The notes below the pieces were generated by a model. It did not search any database, was not told the origin of the DNA, and was given only the letters and a program-made list of their open reading frames with translations. This document shows, in pieces, positions 53,832-62,195 of a DNA stretch of 64,000 bases (position 1 is the stretch's first letter; each line of letters opens with the position of its first letter). Source of the stretch: Cryobacterium mannosilyticum (lineage in GTDB: Bacteria; Actinomycetota; Actinomycetes; Actinomycetales; Microbacteriaceae); NCBI RefSeq assembly GCF_004402705.1, contig NZ_SOFM01000007.1, positions 62,001 through 126,000 of the forward strand, read 5' to 3'. Made by a program: the position numbers and the translations under genes.

Positions 53832-54781
53832 CAGACTCCAACGGATTCCTCAGCGAACGACTCCTAGTGGTGGCGTTCGAGGGCTGGAACGACGCGGGCG
53901 AGGCCGCCACCGGCGCGGTGGGCACCCTGAAGGGCCTGCTCGACGTGTCCCCCCTCGCGGAGATCGACCCCGAGACCTACTTCGACTACCAGTTCAACCG
54001 TCCGACCATCTCCACCGGCGAGGACGGCATCCGGGTGCTCGAGTGGCCGAGCGCGATCATGTACGGGCCGACCAGCCCCGGTGAGTCAGCCGTACCGCTG
54101 GCCGTCGATGCCCAGTTGCGGGTGAGCGGCACGAACGCCGGGAACATCTACCTGCTCCTCGGCACGGAGCCCTCGCGCAGTTGGAAGAGCTTCGCGTCGG
54201 AGATCCTGGACGCGGCCCTGGCCGCGGACGTGGGCGGGATCGTGTTCCTCGGCGCGATGCTCGCGGACGTGCCGCACACCCGGCCGATCTCGATCTTCGT
54301 GTCCAGTGACAACCCGCAGGTTCGGGCCGAGCTGCAGATCGAACGCAGCTCCTACGAGGGCCCGGTCGGCATCCTCAGTGTGCTCGCGATCGCCGCCGAG
54401 GCGTTGGGCATCCCCACCCTGTCGATCTGGGCATCCGTGCCGCACTACGTGCACAATGCGCCGTCGCCCAAGGCCATGCTGGCCCTGATCGACAAGCTCG
54501 AGGAGATCATCGATGTGGTCATCCCGCGGGGTGACCTCGTCAACGAGGCCGCGGAGTGGCAGAGCGGGATCGATGTGCTCGCGGGCGAGGACGAGGAGAT
54601 GGCGGCGTACATCGCCCAGCTGGAGCAGGCCAGGGACACCGTCGATTCCCCGGAGGCCAGCGGCGAGGCGATCGCCCAGGAGTTCGAGAAGTACCTCCGC
54701 AAACGCGGCGACGGACGGGACGGCCGCGCGGATGGTCGAGCCGACGGACGGCCGGGCCCCGAGGGACCCCGCCAGCCCTGA
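53828..54781 (+). CDS. PAC2 family protein (second copy)
   Basis: A 317-residue PAC2 protein: VVAFEGWNDAGEAATGAVG at the N-terminus, MLADVPHTRPISIFVSS in the middle, SIWASVPHYVHNAPSPKAM, and an acidic helical tail ending in a Gly/Arg/Asp-rich stretch. The frame is open far upstream, but the GTG at 53828 is where family similarity starts. It lies between the divergent HAD-trmI pair and mshC, as its homologue does in M. tuberculosis. Confidence 0.85.
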   Translation: MTDSNGFLSERLLVVAFEGWNDAGEAATGAVGTLKGLLDVSPLAEIDPETYFDYQFNRPTISTGEDGIRVLEWPSAIMYGPTSPGESAVPLAVDAQLRVSGTNAGNIYLLLGTEPSRSWKSFASEILDAALAADVGGIVFLGAMLADVPHTRPISIFVSSDNPQVRAELQIERSSYEGPVGILSVLAIAAEALGIPTLSIWASVPHYVHNAPSPKAMLALIDKLEEIIDVVIPRGDLVNEAAEWQSGIDVLAGEDEEMAAYIAQLEQARDTVDSPEASGEAIAQEFEKYLRKRGDGRDGRADGRADGRPGPEGPRQP

Positions 54782-54822
54782 GCCGACGGCGGCCGGGCGG
54801 AGCCGGCGAGCCTGCCGGGCCA

Positions 54823-54878
54823 GGCCGGAGAAGTCAGGCCGGAGAAGTCAGGCCGGTGAAGTCAGGCCGGTGAAGTCA
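54823..54878. repeat. Four tandem 14-bp repeats
   Basis: GGCCGGAGAAGTCA twice, then GGCCGGTGAAGTCA twice, ending 2 nt before the mshC stop codon. It lies between convergent PAC2 and mshC and is non-coding. Confidence 0.9.
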
Positions 54879-54880
54879 GG

Positions 54881-56164
54881 CTAGAGTGCCACGCCGAGCA
54901 GCGCGTCCACGGCCAGGGCCACCGATGCCGGATTGTCGACGGCCTCGGCGGCCGCGGCGGCGTCGAGCACAGCGAGGGCACCCGGGGTGCCGAGGTCGGC
55001 GACCAGCGCAGCACGGAGCTCGTCGATGACCGCGCGGGCATCCACCGGACCGGGTCGGGCTCCACTGCCGAAGGCGGCGGTCCACTCCGTCAGCCGGGTG
55101 GCCGCGGCGTCCAGGTGCGCGTCGGTCCATTCCCAGTCGCTGCGATAGTGCTGGGCGAGCAGGGCGAGCCGGATGGCCCGCGGGTCGACTCCGGCGGCTC
55201 GGAGCCGGGAGACGAGCACCAGATTGCCGAGGGACTTGCTCATCTTCTCGCCCTGGTAGGCGACCATTCCCGTGTGGCTGTACACCCCGGCGAGCGGATG
55301 CCCGGAGAGCGCCGCAGCGTGCCCGGCGCTCATGTCGTGGTGCGGGAAGACCAGATCGCTGCCGCCGCCCTGCACCGTGAAGTCCGTGCCGAGTTCCTTG
55401 AGCGCGATCACGGAGCATTCGATGTGCCAGCCGGGCCGCCCTGCGCCGACCGACGAAGGCCAGGACGGTTCGCCGGCCCGCGCGGCGCGCCAGAGCAGCG
55501 GGTCGAGCGGGTCTCGTTTGCCCGGGCGCTCGGGGTCTCCCCCACGCTCCGCCGACAGGGCGAGCATCTCGGGCCGGGCCAGGTTGCTCTCCTCGCCGAG
55601 GGTCCACGGTGCCAGGCGTTCCGCCGCCGCGATGTCGAAGTAGATGTCCGAACCGGCGGATCCGATCGTGCCGAACCTGGTGGTGTCGACAATGGAATCG
55701 CTGGTGGGTACCGCGTAGGCGATCCCGGCATCCCACAGCTGCGCCACGGCCGCCGCGATCTCATCGATCACTTCGGTGACGGCGACGTAGTCGTTCGGCG
55801 GGATGATCGCCAGCGCCTCCATGTCGGCGCGGAAGAGTTCGACCTGGGACGCGGCGAGTTCGCGCCAGTCGACGCCGGTCGCGGTCGCGCGTTCGAGCAG
55901 CGGGTCGTCGACGTCGGTGACGTTCTGGGCGTAGTGGACCCGGTAGCCGGCGTCGAGCCAGACCCGCTGAAGCGTGTCGAAGGCCAGGTAGGTCGCCGCA
56001 TGGCCGAGGTGGGTCGCGTCGTACGGGGTGATGCCGCAGACGTAGAGCCGGGCCGCAGCGGACGGCTTCGCTTCCACGAGGGTCTCCGTGGCCGTGTCGT
56101 ACAGCCACGGTGCGCTCGACTGGCCGGGGAGTTGCGGGATCTCGGGTCGTTGCCAGGCGCGCAT
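54881..56164 (-). CDS. mshC: Cysteine:1D-myo-inosityl glucosaminide ligase MshC
   Basis: A 427-residue class I tRNA-synthetase-like ligase that joins cysteine to GlcN-Ins in mycothiol synthesis. LYVCGITPYDATHLGHAATYLAFD carries the zinc cysteine and HIGH-like motif, ECSVIALKELG and FPHHDMSAGHA are the MshC form, and KMSKSLGN is the KMSKS loop. Length matches MshC, not CysS. TAGGCT lies 6 nt before the ATG. Confidence 0.94.
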   Translation of the reverse strand: MRAWQRPEIPQLPGQSSAPWLYDTATETLVEAKPSAAARLYVCGITPYDATHLGHAATYLAFDTLQRVWLDAGYRVHYAQNVTDVDDPLLERATATGVDWRELAASQVELFRADMEALAIIPPNDYVAVTEVIDEIAAAVAQLWDAGIAYAVPTSDSIVDTTRFGTIGSAGSDIYFDIAAAERLAPWTLGEESNLARPEMLALSAERGGDPERPGKRDPLDPLLWRAARAGEPSWPSSVGAGRPGWHIECSVIALKELGTDFTVQGGGSDLVFPHHDMSAGHAAALSGHPLAGVYSHTGMVAYQGEKMSKSLGNLVLVSRLRAAGVDPRAIRLALLAQHYRSDWEWTDAHLDAAATRLTEWTAAFGSGARPGPVDARAVIDELRAALVADLGTPGALAVLDAAAAAEAVDNPASVALAVDALLGVAL

Positions 56165-56170
56165 TGAACC

Positions 56171-56176
56171 AGCCTA
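56171..56176 (-). promoter_or_regulatory. -10 element for leaderless mshC
   Basis: TAGGCT, 6 nt before the ATG; identical in sequence and spacing to the lnt element. Confidence 0.5.
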
Positions 56177-56177
56177 A

Positions 56178-57032
56178 CTAGGCGGCGATGGTGTTGGTGG
56201 CCAGCAGGCCGAACAGGGCGAGGCCGAGCGCGATCCGGTAGATCACGAACGGGAGGAAGCTGCGCTTGGAGATGTAGTTCATGAAGAACCCGATCACGAA
56301 CAGGGCGACGACGAAGGCGATGACCGTGGCGACAAGGGTTTCGAACGGGCCGAAGATCTCGGGGGTGCAATTGGTCGCGGCGGGGAGGCAGGGCTTCGCG
56401 ATCGACTTGTACATCTGGTAGAAACCACTGCCCAGGACCGCGGGGATGGCGAGCAGGAAGGCGTACCGGGCGGCGGCGCGCCGCTCGTAGCCCATGAACA
56501 GCCCGGCGGTGATCGTGCCGCCGGAGCGGGACACCCCGGGGATGAGTGCGAGGGCCTGGGCGAAACCGTAGACGACGCCGTGGCGGACGGTGATGTCCTT
56601 GAGCCGGCGCTTCTTGGCGCCGACGTAGTCGGCGATGCCGAGCAGGATGCCGAAGACGATCAGCACGGTCGCGGTGATCCAGAGGTTGCGGAGCGAGGAC
56701 TCGATCTGGTCCTGGAAGAGCAGCCCGAGAACGATGATCGGCAGGGAGCCGAAGATGATCAGCCAGCCCATCCGGGCATCCGGGTCGGTGCGCGGCACCT
56801 TGCCGAGGAGTGAGCGGAACCACTGGCCGATGATGCGCACGATGTCGCGCCAGAAGAAGAGCACGACGGCGGCCTCGGTGCCGATCTGGATGATCGCGGT
56901 GAACCGCGACCCCGGGTCGGCCCCGGTGCCGAGGAACTCGCCCACGATGCGGATGTGGGCGCTCGAGGAGACCGGGAGGAACTCGGTCAGCCCCTGGACG
57001 AGGCCGAGGATGATCGCGTTGATGAGATTCAC
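56178..57032 (-). CDS. uppP: Undecaprenyl-diphosphatase (BacA/UppP)
   Basis: A 284-residue polytopic membrane enzyme that recycles the lipid carrier of peptidoglycan synthesis. The two active-site segments are QGLTEFLPVSSSAH and PGVSRSGGTITAGL. Start is GTG with a weak GAAGCGAG upstream, 18 nt after the M20 gene, suggesting an M20-uppP operon. Confidence 0.94.
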   Translation of the reverse strand: MNLINAIILGLVQGLTEFLPVSSSAHIRIVGEFLGTGADPGSRFTAIIQIGTEAAVVLFFWRDIVRIIGQWFRSLLGKVPRTDPDARMGWLIIFGSLPIIVLGLLFQDQIESSLRNLWITATVLIVFGILLGIADYVGAKKRRLKDITVRHGVVYGFAQALALIPGVSRSGGTITAGLFMGYERRAAARYAFLLAIPAVLGSGFYQMYKSIAKPCLPAATNCTPEIFGPFETLVATVIAFVVALFVIGFFMNYISKRSFLPFVIYRIALGLALFGLLATNTIAA

Positions 57033-57050
57033 GTGCCGCTCGCTTCGCTG

Positions 57051-58376
57051 TCAGTAGTTCGAAAGCAGATCGGTCAGGACCTGCCTGCCAAACACTAACG
57101 CGTCGAGCGGGACCCGCTCGTCGACTCCGTGGAACATGGCCGGAAAATCAAGATCTGCTGGGAGTCTCAGCGGGGCGAACCCGTAGCCTTTGATGCCCAG
57201 TGTGCTGAGCGCTTTGTTGTCGGTTCCCGCGGAGAGCAGGTACGGCAGCACGGGCGCGCCCGGGTCGTGCCGACCGAGCGTATCGACGACGGCGTCGACC
57301 AGCGGTCCGCCGAACTCGGTTTCCAGGCCGATGTCGCGGTGCATGATGACGATTTCGATGTCGGGCCCCACGAGCTCGGCCACCTCGGCCAGCACCTTGT
57401 CCTCGTCGCCGGGGAGGGTGCGGATGTCGATGAGCGCCTCCGCTCGGTCGGGGATCACGTTGTGCTTATAGCCGGCGTGCAGAACAGTTGGATTCGTCGT
57501 GGTGCGCAGGCTGGCCTGGATGAAGCCGGACGCCGTGCCGGTGGCCAGGGCCAGTTCGTCGGGGCCGACGCGCTGCGGGTCGACGCCGAGCACCCTGGCC
57601 AGTTCGGCCAGCAGCGCGCTGGTGGTGTCGGTGAGCCGGATCGGCCATTCGCGCCTGCCCACCCTGGCCACGGCCTCGGCCAGCCGGGTGACCGCGTTGG
57701 CGTGGATCAGGCGGGATCCGTGGGCCGCCTCGCCGCGCGCGATGAGCTTGATCCAGATGAGAGCTTTCTCACCCGTTTGCAGCAGATAGGCGCGCTGGCC
57801 GCCGAGGGTGATCGAGTAACCGCCGACCTCGCTGATCGCCTCTGTTGCCCCCGTGAAGAGTTCCGGATGCGTGTCGACCAGGTAGTGCGAACCGAGCACT
57901 CCCCCGGCCTCCTCGTCGGCGAAGAAGGCCACGACCAGGTCCCGGGCCGGCTGCCGGCCTGAACCGAGGATGTCCTGCAGTGCGGCGAGGATCATCGCGT
58001 CCATGTTCTTCATGTCCACGGCTCCGCGGCCCCAGAGCAGGCCGTCCTTGATGACGCCCTCGAACGGGTCCACCGACCACGCCTCAGGGTCGGCGGGGAC
58101 GACGTCGAGATGACCGTGCACCACGAGGGCCCCCCGGCTCGAATCGAGACCGGGAACACGGGCGACGACACTCGTGCGGCCCGGTTCGGAGTCGAACAGC
58201 TGCGGGGCGAGGCCGAGGGCGCGGAGGTTGGCGGCGACGTACTCCGCGGCATCCGTCTCGCCGTTGGAACGGCCCTCCCCGTAGTTGGTCGTGTCGAAAC
58301 GGATGAGGTCGCGGGCGATCTCGGCCGTCAGGTCCAGACGGGCGTCAGCCGGGGTGTTCTCAGCGGAGGAAAGCAT
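57051..58376 (-). CDS. M20 family peptidase
   Basis: A 441-residue zinc hydrolase: VVHGHLDVVPA, GRGAVDMKN, ADEEAGGVLGSHYL and the dimerisation-domain GEAAHGSRL. It resembles the M20/M25/M40 enzymes often encoded beside uppP in actinobacteria. The frame extends 38 codons up, but TAGCGT lies 7 nt before the ATG at 58374-58376. Confidence 0.9.
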   Translation of the reverse strand: MLSSAENTPADARLDLTAEIARDLIRFDTTNYGEGRSNGETDAAEYVAANLRALGLAPQLFDSEPGRTSVVARVPGLDSSRGALVVHGHLDVVPADPEAWSVDPFEGVIKDGLLWGRGAVDMKNMDAMILAALQDILGSGRQPARDLVVAFFADEEAGGVLGSHYLVDTHPELFTGATEAISEVGGYSITLGGQRAYLLQTGEKALIWIKLIARGEAAHGSRLIHANAVTRLAEAVARVGRREWPIRLTDTTSALLAELARVLGVDPQRVGPDELALATGTASGFIQASLRTTTNPTVLHAGYKHNVIPDRAEALIDIRTLPGDEDKVLAEVAELVGPDIEIVIMHRDIGLETEFGGPLVDAVVDTLGRHDPGAPVLPYLLSAGTDNKALSTLGIKGYGFAPLRLPADLDFPAMFHGVDERVPLDALVFGRQVLTDLLSNY

Positions 58377-58383
58377 GGCCTTC

Positions 58384-58389
58384 ACGCTA
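58384..58389 (-). promoter_or_regulatory. -10 element for the M20-uppP operon
   Basis: TAGCGT with a 7-nt gap to the ATG. Confidence 0.45.
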
Positions 58390-58492
58390 CCGGGCCGTGC
58401 CCGATACCGGGGACGGCGGGCGCGGCCTGAGGTCCCTGAAATCCGTGCTAGATTATCTATTCGGCGGCCGGACAACGGCAGCCGAAGCACCA

Positions 58493-58575
58493 GCCCGGGT
58501 GGCGGAATGGCAGACGCGCTAGCTTGAGGTGCTAGTGCCCTTATGGGCGTGGGGGTTCAAGTCCCCCCTCGGGCA
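58493..58575 (+). tRNA. tRNA-Leu (anticodon GAG)
   Basis: Acceptor stem GCCCGGG pairs with CTCGGGC (one G-T). The anticodon arm is CTAGC-TTGAGGT-GCTAG, the long class II variable arm is TGCCC-TTAT-GGGCG, and the T arm is GGGGG-TTCAAGT-CCCCC. CCA is not encoded. Confidence 0.95.
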
Positions 58576-58619
58576 CAGAGAGAGGTTCGCAGTATTCCGG
58601 ACTTCCGTTTGGGAAATAG

Positions 58620-58654
58620 GCCGGACAACCGATATCGGTTGTCCGGCTTTTTTT
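58620..58654 (+). terminator. Palindromic terminator after tRNA-Leu
   Basis: A perfect 28-bp palindrome (half-site GCCGGACAACCGAT) followed by seven T. It is the clearest intrinsic terminator in the window. Confidence 0.93.
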
Positions 58655-58776
58655 GCCCAAAACCAGGTGCCGAGACCCCTCGCGATCACCGAGTGCCACT
58701 CGTGTTCCATGATGAACGCCCGGGCAGGTGTGTTCCGCGGCGTTCGAGGTTCGTATCCTGGCATCGGGTATGAGCG

Positions 58777-58782
58777 CATACT
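58777..58782 (+). promoter_or_regulatory. -10-like element for the SDR gene
   Basis: CATACT, 6 nt before the ATG at 58789. Confidence 0.4.
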
Positions 58783-58788
58783 GGCGGG

Positions 58789-59550
58789 ATGCACACGGAA
58801 CCAGGGGCACGCGGTCTAGCAGTCATTACCGGCGGGAGTCGTGGAATCGGTTCCGCCACCGCGATTGCGGCGGCACACGCCGGCTGGTCAGTGCTCCTCA
58901 CCTATCAATACGATGAGCAAGCAGCCGTCAAAGTCGTCGAGACGATTCACGCCAGAGGCGGTCTCGCGTCCTTCATCCGCGCAGACATGGCGAACGAGCA
59001 GGACATAGCGGCGATATTCGAGGCCGCAGACAGGCTCGGCACGGTCACGGCGTTCGTCGCCAACGCCGGACTCGCAGCCTCGCAGTCGAGAGTCGATGAG
59101 CTCACCGCTTCACGCATAAGAGAACTACTCGCGGTCAACGTAGTGGGCCCCGTCCTAGGCTGCGGCCATGCAGTGCGGCGGATGTCCACTCTTCATGGCG
59201 GTGCGGGTGGCAGCATCGTCTTGGTCTCCTCAACGGCCAGTCGGCTGGGGGCACCAGGTGAGTACGTGGACTACGCCGCATCGAAAGGGGCAATCGACAC
59301 TCTCGGCATTGGTTTGTCACGTGAAGTCGCAGATGAGGGCGTCCGCGTGAACGTCGTTCGGCCCGGAGTCATCGACACGGAAATGCACGGACGAAACGGT
59401 CGCCCGGACCGGGCGACGGACATGGCCCACACCATTCCGATGAAGCGAGCCGGACATCCTGCGGAAGTCGCTGCTGCGATCGTCTGGCTACTCGGCGACG
59501 ACGCAAGCTACTGCACCGGAAGCATTCTGGACGTAGCGGGAGGCCGCTAG
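58789..59550 (+). CDS. Short-chain dehydrogenase/reductase
   Basis: A 253-residue classical SDR of the FabG/glucose-dehydrogenase type: ITGGSRGIGSATA, NAGLAA, active-site Ser in VLVSSTASRLG, YAASK, and C-terminal YCTGSILDVAGGR. By eye its base composition is less GC-rich than the neighbouring core genes. It is the first gene after the tRNA-Leu terminator. Substrate unknown. Confidence 0.88.
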   Translation: MHTEPGARGLAVITGGSRGIGSATAIAAAHAGWSVLLTYQYDEQAAVKVVETIHARGGLASFIRADMANEQDIAAIFEAADRLGTVTAFVANAGLAASQSRVDELTASRIRELLAVNVVGPVLGCGHAVRRMSTLHGGAGGSIVLVSSTASRLGAPGEYVDYAASKGAIDTLGIGLSREVADEGVRVNVVRPGVIDTEMHGRNGRPDRATDMAHTIPMKRAGHPAEVAAAIVWLLGDDASYCTGSILDVAGGR

Positions 59551-59653
59551 ACCAGGTGCGGATTGCTCCTGTCAGTCGCTCTCGTAGAGATCCCGATCAA
59601 GGGGTGATTCCTGACCTCTGATTCGGGTGGGATGGCGGCGGTGCCTCTCCCGC

Positions 59654-59659
59654 TAACCT
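59654..59659 (+). promoter_or_regulatory. -10 element of the DUF2332 pseudogene
   Basis: TAACCT with a 7-nt gap to the ATG at 59667. Confidence 0.35.
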
Positions 59660-59666
59660 TGGGGGC

Positions 59667-60372
59667 ATGGATGCTGTTGCCGACTACTACGGTCGCTTTG
59701 CGGCGCTCGAAGCCCGCGGCAGCTCAGCCATCTTCGAAGACTGGGCTCTGGGAATTGCCGGGGACGTGGAGGTTCGATCCCTCATCGCACACCTGCCCCG
59801 ACCCAAGCAGCAAGCCAATCTCGTCTTTGAAGGATGGCCCGAGCTCCGTCGTCGTCGACTGCGATCTGAGAGGAGCGCTTGACGTGCCAATCGGATTGCC
59901 GGATGTGGTCTGGCGAGGTGGAGTGGACCTCAACCCGATCGATGTCACCGATATCGACAGCCTCAACTGGCTCGAAGCATTGGTCTGGCCCGAACATGAT
60001 GAGCGCCGAGCTCGACTCCGTGCGGCGGCGCGAATCGTTGCCCAGGATCCTCCTCTGCTGGTGGCCGGTGATTTGAACGCCGAGGTGGCCAACCGTGCGG
60101 CACAGGCACCTGGCGACGCCACCCTCGTGGTCTTCCACAGTGCGGTCCTGGCCTACCTCGAGGTGGAGGACCGCGACCGCTTCGTCGACCAGGTGTCAGC
60201 CCTCGATGCCGTTTGGTTGAGCAATGAGGGCGTAGCCGTGCTCCCCGAACTGGCTGCGCAACTCCCCACTGGGATCGCGGTGAACGGCGATTTTGTGCTC
60301 GCGAAGAACGGCGTTCCGGTGGCGCTCACCGCACGGCACGGCCAGTACTACCGTGCGCTCCCTACGACATAG
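59667..60372 (+). pseudogene. DUF2332 protein with an out-of-frame internal deletion
   Basis: The 5' part (DAVADYYGRFAALEARGSS to LPRPKQQANLVFE) reads in one frame up to about 59830. The 3' part (DGPSSVVVDCDLRG, then LPDVVWRGGVDLNPIDVTD and VFHSAVLAYLEVEDRDRF to the stop) reads in another. Intact DUF2332 proteins are longer and have a central region between these parts that is missing here, so the likely event is a deletion of roughly 70-100 codons that broke the frame. DUF2332 has no known function. Confidence 0.75.
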
Positions 60373-60485
60373 CGCCACTCTGCGCTGTGGCGCGCGAATG
60401 CTAACATCGGCCTGTCGGCCGGCCGGCTCTGCGGCGCAGCCGCGGGACGGGTGTCAGCCGTCAACGCTGGAGAGGTTCACCGCTC

Positions 60486-60539
60486 ATGCCCGAATTCATC
60501 CACATCACCCGCTCTCAGCCCCGGGACGACCGGCCATGA
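60486..60539 (+). CDS. 17-codon ORF coupled to the oxidoreductase gene
   Basis: MPEFIHITRSQPRDDRP starts at an ATG with GGAGAGG about 10 nt upstream and stops in an ATGA overlap with the next gene. It may be a coupling leader or a chance ORF. Confidence 0.3.
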   Translation: MPEFIHITRSQPRDDRP

Positions 60540-61003
60540 TTCGTGAAGACTCCCTACGGCGCATGTACGCCGGCGGCCGCCCGAACCGGTGGGCGCGTTT
60601 TCTGAACCGGATCAGCTCGATGGTGTTCTCGCTCGGCATCGTCGGCCACGGCGCTGTGAGCATCGAGACTGTCAACCCGAAGTCGCGCACCCTGCTCACC
60701 CTGCCGCTCGTGATCGCCCGCTTTGACGGGAATGAGTACGCGGTCTCGATGCTGGGACAGGGTTCACGATGGGTGCGCAATGTGCGGGCCGCGAACGGAA
60801 ACGCCGTCATCCACGCGGGGCGCAGGCGACCGGTGCTGCTTGACGAGGTGCGAGCGGATGCTCGCGCGCCGATTCTCAAGGCCTACCTGGCGCAGGCTCC
60901 CGGGGCCCGGCCGCACATTCCGGTCGATCAGTCGGAGCCGGTCGCGGCGTTCGAGGCCATTGCAGCCGACTTCCCGGTGTTCCAGATCCGCGATGCCGAG
61001 TGA
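60536..61003 (+). CDS. Nitroreductase/deazaflavin-dependent oxidoreductase-like protein (DUF385 type)
   Basis: A 155-residue split-barrel protein: N-terminal amphipathic helix (WARFLNRISSMVFSLGI), TVNPKSRTLLTLPLVIARFDGNEYAVSMLGQGSRWVRNVRAANGNAVI, then ILKAYLAQAPGARPHIPVD. These are the hallmarks of the Ddn-like F420/flavin family. Whether F420 is the cofactor cannot be judged. ATG at 60536 overlaps the stop of a 17-codon ORF. Confidence 0.8.
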   Translation: MIREDSLRRMYAGGRPNRWARFLNRISSMVFSLGIVGHGAVSIETVNPKSRTLLTLPLVIARFDGNEYAVSMLGQGSRWVRNVRAANGNAVIHAGRRRPVLLDEVRADARAPILKAYLAQAPGARPHIPVDQSEPVAAFEAIAADFPVFQIRDAE

Positions 61004-61106
61004 GCGCTCACCCGGCGCCCCCGAGTTGCCTTCGCGACGTTGCTCGCAGCAGACTAGAGGTACCGGATCGCTACTGAGTCTTCCGCCCGCGGCTGAGGAG
61101 CTCCCC

Positions 61107-62111
61107 ATGACTGAACCCAACGACGCACGCGTCGGCCTCTACATCGACTTCGACAACATCGTCATCTCTCGCTATCAGCAGTTGCACGGGCGCAACGCCT
61201 TCCAGCGCGACGGCATCCGCGATTTCGACAAGTCCAGCCGGGATGCCGACCCTGAGATCGCGGCGAAGCTCGCCGCCGCGACAGTCGACTTCAACGCCAT
61301 CATCGACTTTGCCGCATCATTCGGCACCCTGGTCGTCAACCGCGCATACGCCGACTGGTCGGTTCCCGTCAATGCGAGCTACCAGCGCCAGCTCATGTCC
61401 CGGGCGGTGGACCTGACCCAGTTGTTCACCACGACCACCCGCGGAACCAAGAACGGGGCCGACATCCGTCTGGCCGTCGACGTGGTCGAAGACCTCTTCC
61501 GACTGCCGGACCTCACCCACGTGATCATCATCGCCGGGGACTCCGACTACATCGCCCTCGCCCAGAAGTCGAAGCGCCTCGGCCGTTTCGTGGTCGGCAT
61601 CGGTGTCGCGGGTTCGACGAGCACCTCGCTTGCGGCCGCGTGCGACGAGTTCGAGGACTACTCCTCGCTGCCCGGAGTCGACAAGTCCGCCGCCGAGGCA
61701 GTGGAGAGGCCCAAGGCGACCAGGAAGGCCGCTGAACCCGCCGAAACGGCTCCAGAACCGGCACCCAGCAAGGCCCGCAAGCTCACGACGATTCCCATGT
61801 TCTCGCACACCGAGGATGCGCAGTTCGACGAGCCGGAGACCGGCGACGACATCGACCCGCAGACACAGGCGACGGAGCTCCTCGTGCGCGCGCTGAAGAT
61901 CGGTCACGCCAAGGCCGACGCCGACGAGTGGCTCAACACGGGCACGATCAAGAACCAGATGCGCCGGATGGACCCCGCCTTCAACGAGAAGCCGCTCGGC
62001 TTCCGTTCCTTCACCGATTTCCTCGCCTCGCGCGGCGATCTGGCCGAGCTGCAGGAGGACGGCCCTCAGCGGCTCATCCGGCTGCGTCCTGAGGCAGAAA
62101 GTCCACGCTAG
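61107..62111 (+). CDS. NYN-domain / LOTUS (OST-HTH) protein
   Basis: A 334-residue protein with an N-terminal NYN nuclease-like domain (VGLYIDFDNIVISRY with paired aspartates, then VIIIAGDSDYIALAQ), a Lys/Pro/Glu linker at about 190-245, and a C-terminal OST-HTH/LOTUS domain (QATELLVRALKIGHAKADADEWLNTG, then FRSFTDFLASRGD). Probably an RNA-binding or RNA-cleaving protein. GAGGAG lies 6 nt before the ATG. Confidence 0.88.
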   Translation: MTEPNDARVGLYIDFDNIVISRYQQLHGRNAFQRDGIRDFDKSSRDADPEIAAKLAAATVDFNAIIDFAASFGTLVVNRAYADWSVPVNASYQRQLMSRAVDLTQLFTTTTRGTKNGADIRLAVDVVEDLFRLPDLTHVIIIAGDSDYIALAQKSKRLGRFVVGIGVAGSTSTSLAAACDEFEDYSSLPGVDKSAAEAVERPKATRKAAEPAETAPEPAPSKARKLTTIPMFSHTEDAQFDEPETGDDIDPQTQATELLVRALKIGHAKADADEWLNTGTIKNQMRRMDPAFNEKPLGFRSFTDFLASRGDLAELQEDGPQRLIRLRPEAESPR

Positions 62112-62182
62112 GCCTCGATTCGGCACGATTGAGGGCGCCGATCGCGCCACCCTCGAACCGGGTCGGCGCAAACCGCCCCGAT

Positions 62183-62188
62183 TAGACT
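62183..62188 (+). promoter_or_regulatory. -10 element of the ArsR-ArsC gene
   Basis: TAGACT with a 7-nt gap to the ATG at 62196. Confidence 0.45.
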
Positions 62189-62195
62189 CACCAGC

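Noticed and set aside
54823..54878. Possible CRISPR array.
   Set aside because: The 14-bp units are directly tandem with no spacers and no cas genes nearby.
54881..56164. Annotation as cysteinyl-tRNA synthetase.
   Set aside because: Length (427 residues), the MshC-type FPHHDMSAGHA segment and the lack of the CysS C-terminal anticodon domain fit MshC.
59769..59787. A T-loop-like GGTTCGATCC that might mark a tRNA.
   Set aside because: It lies in DUF2332-derived coding sequence and no acceptor or anticodon stem surrounds it. A similar match in gatD near 10240 was rejected for the same reason.
59632..60372. The long frame from 59632 as an intact gene.
   Set aside because: Its first 65 or so codons are a shadow of the DUF2332 N-terminus in another frame; only the part after about 59830 is family-like.
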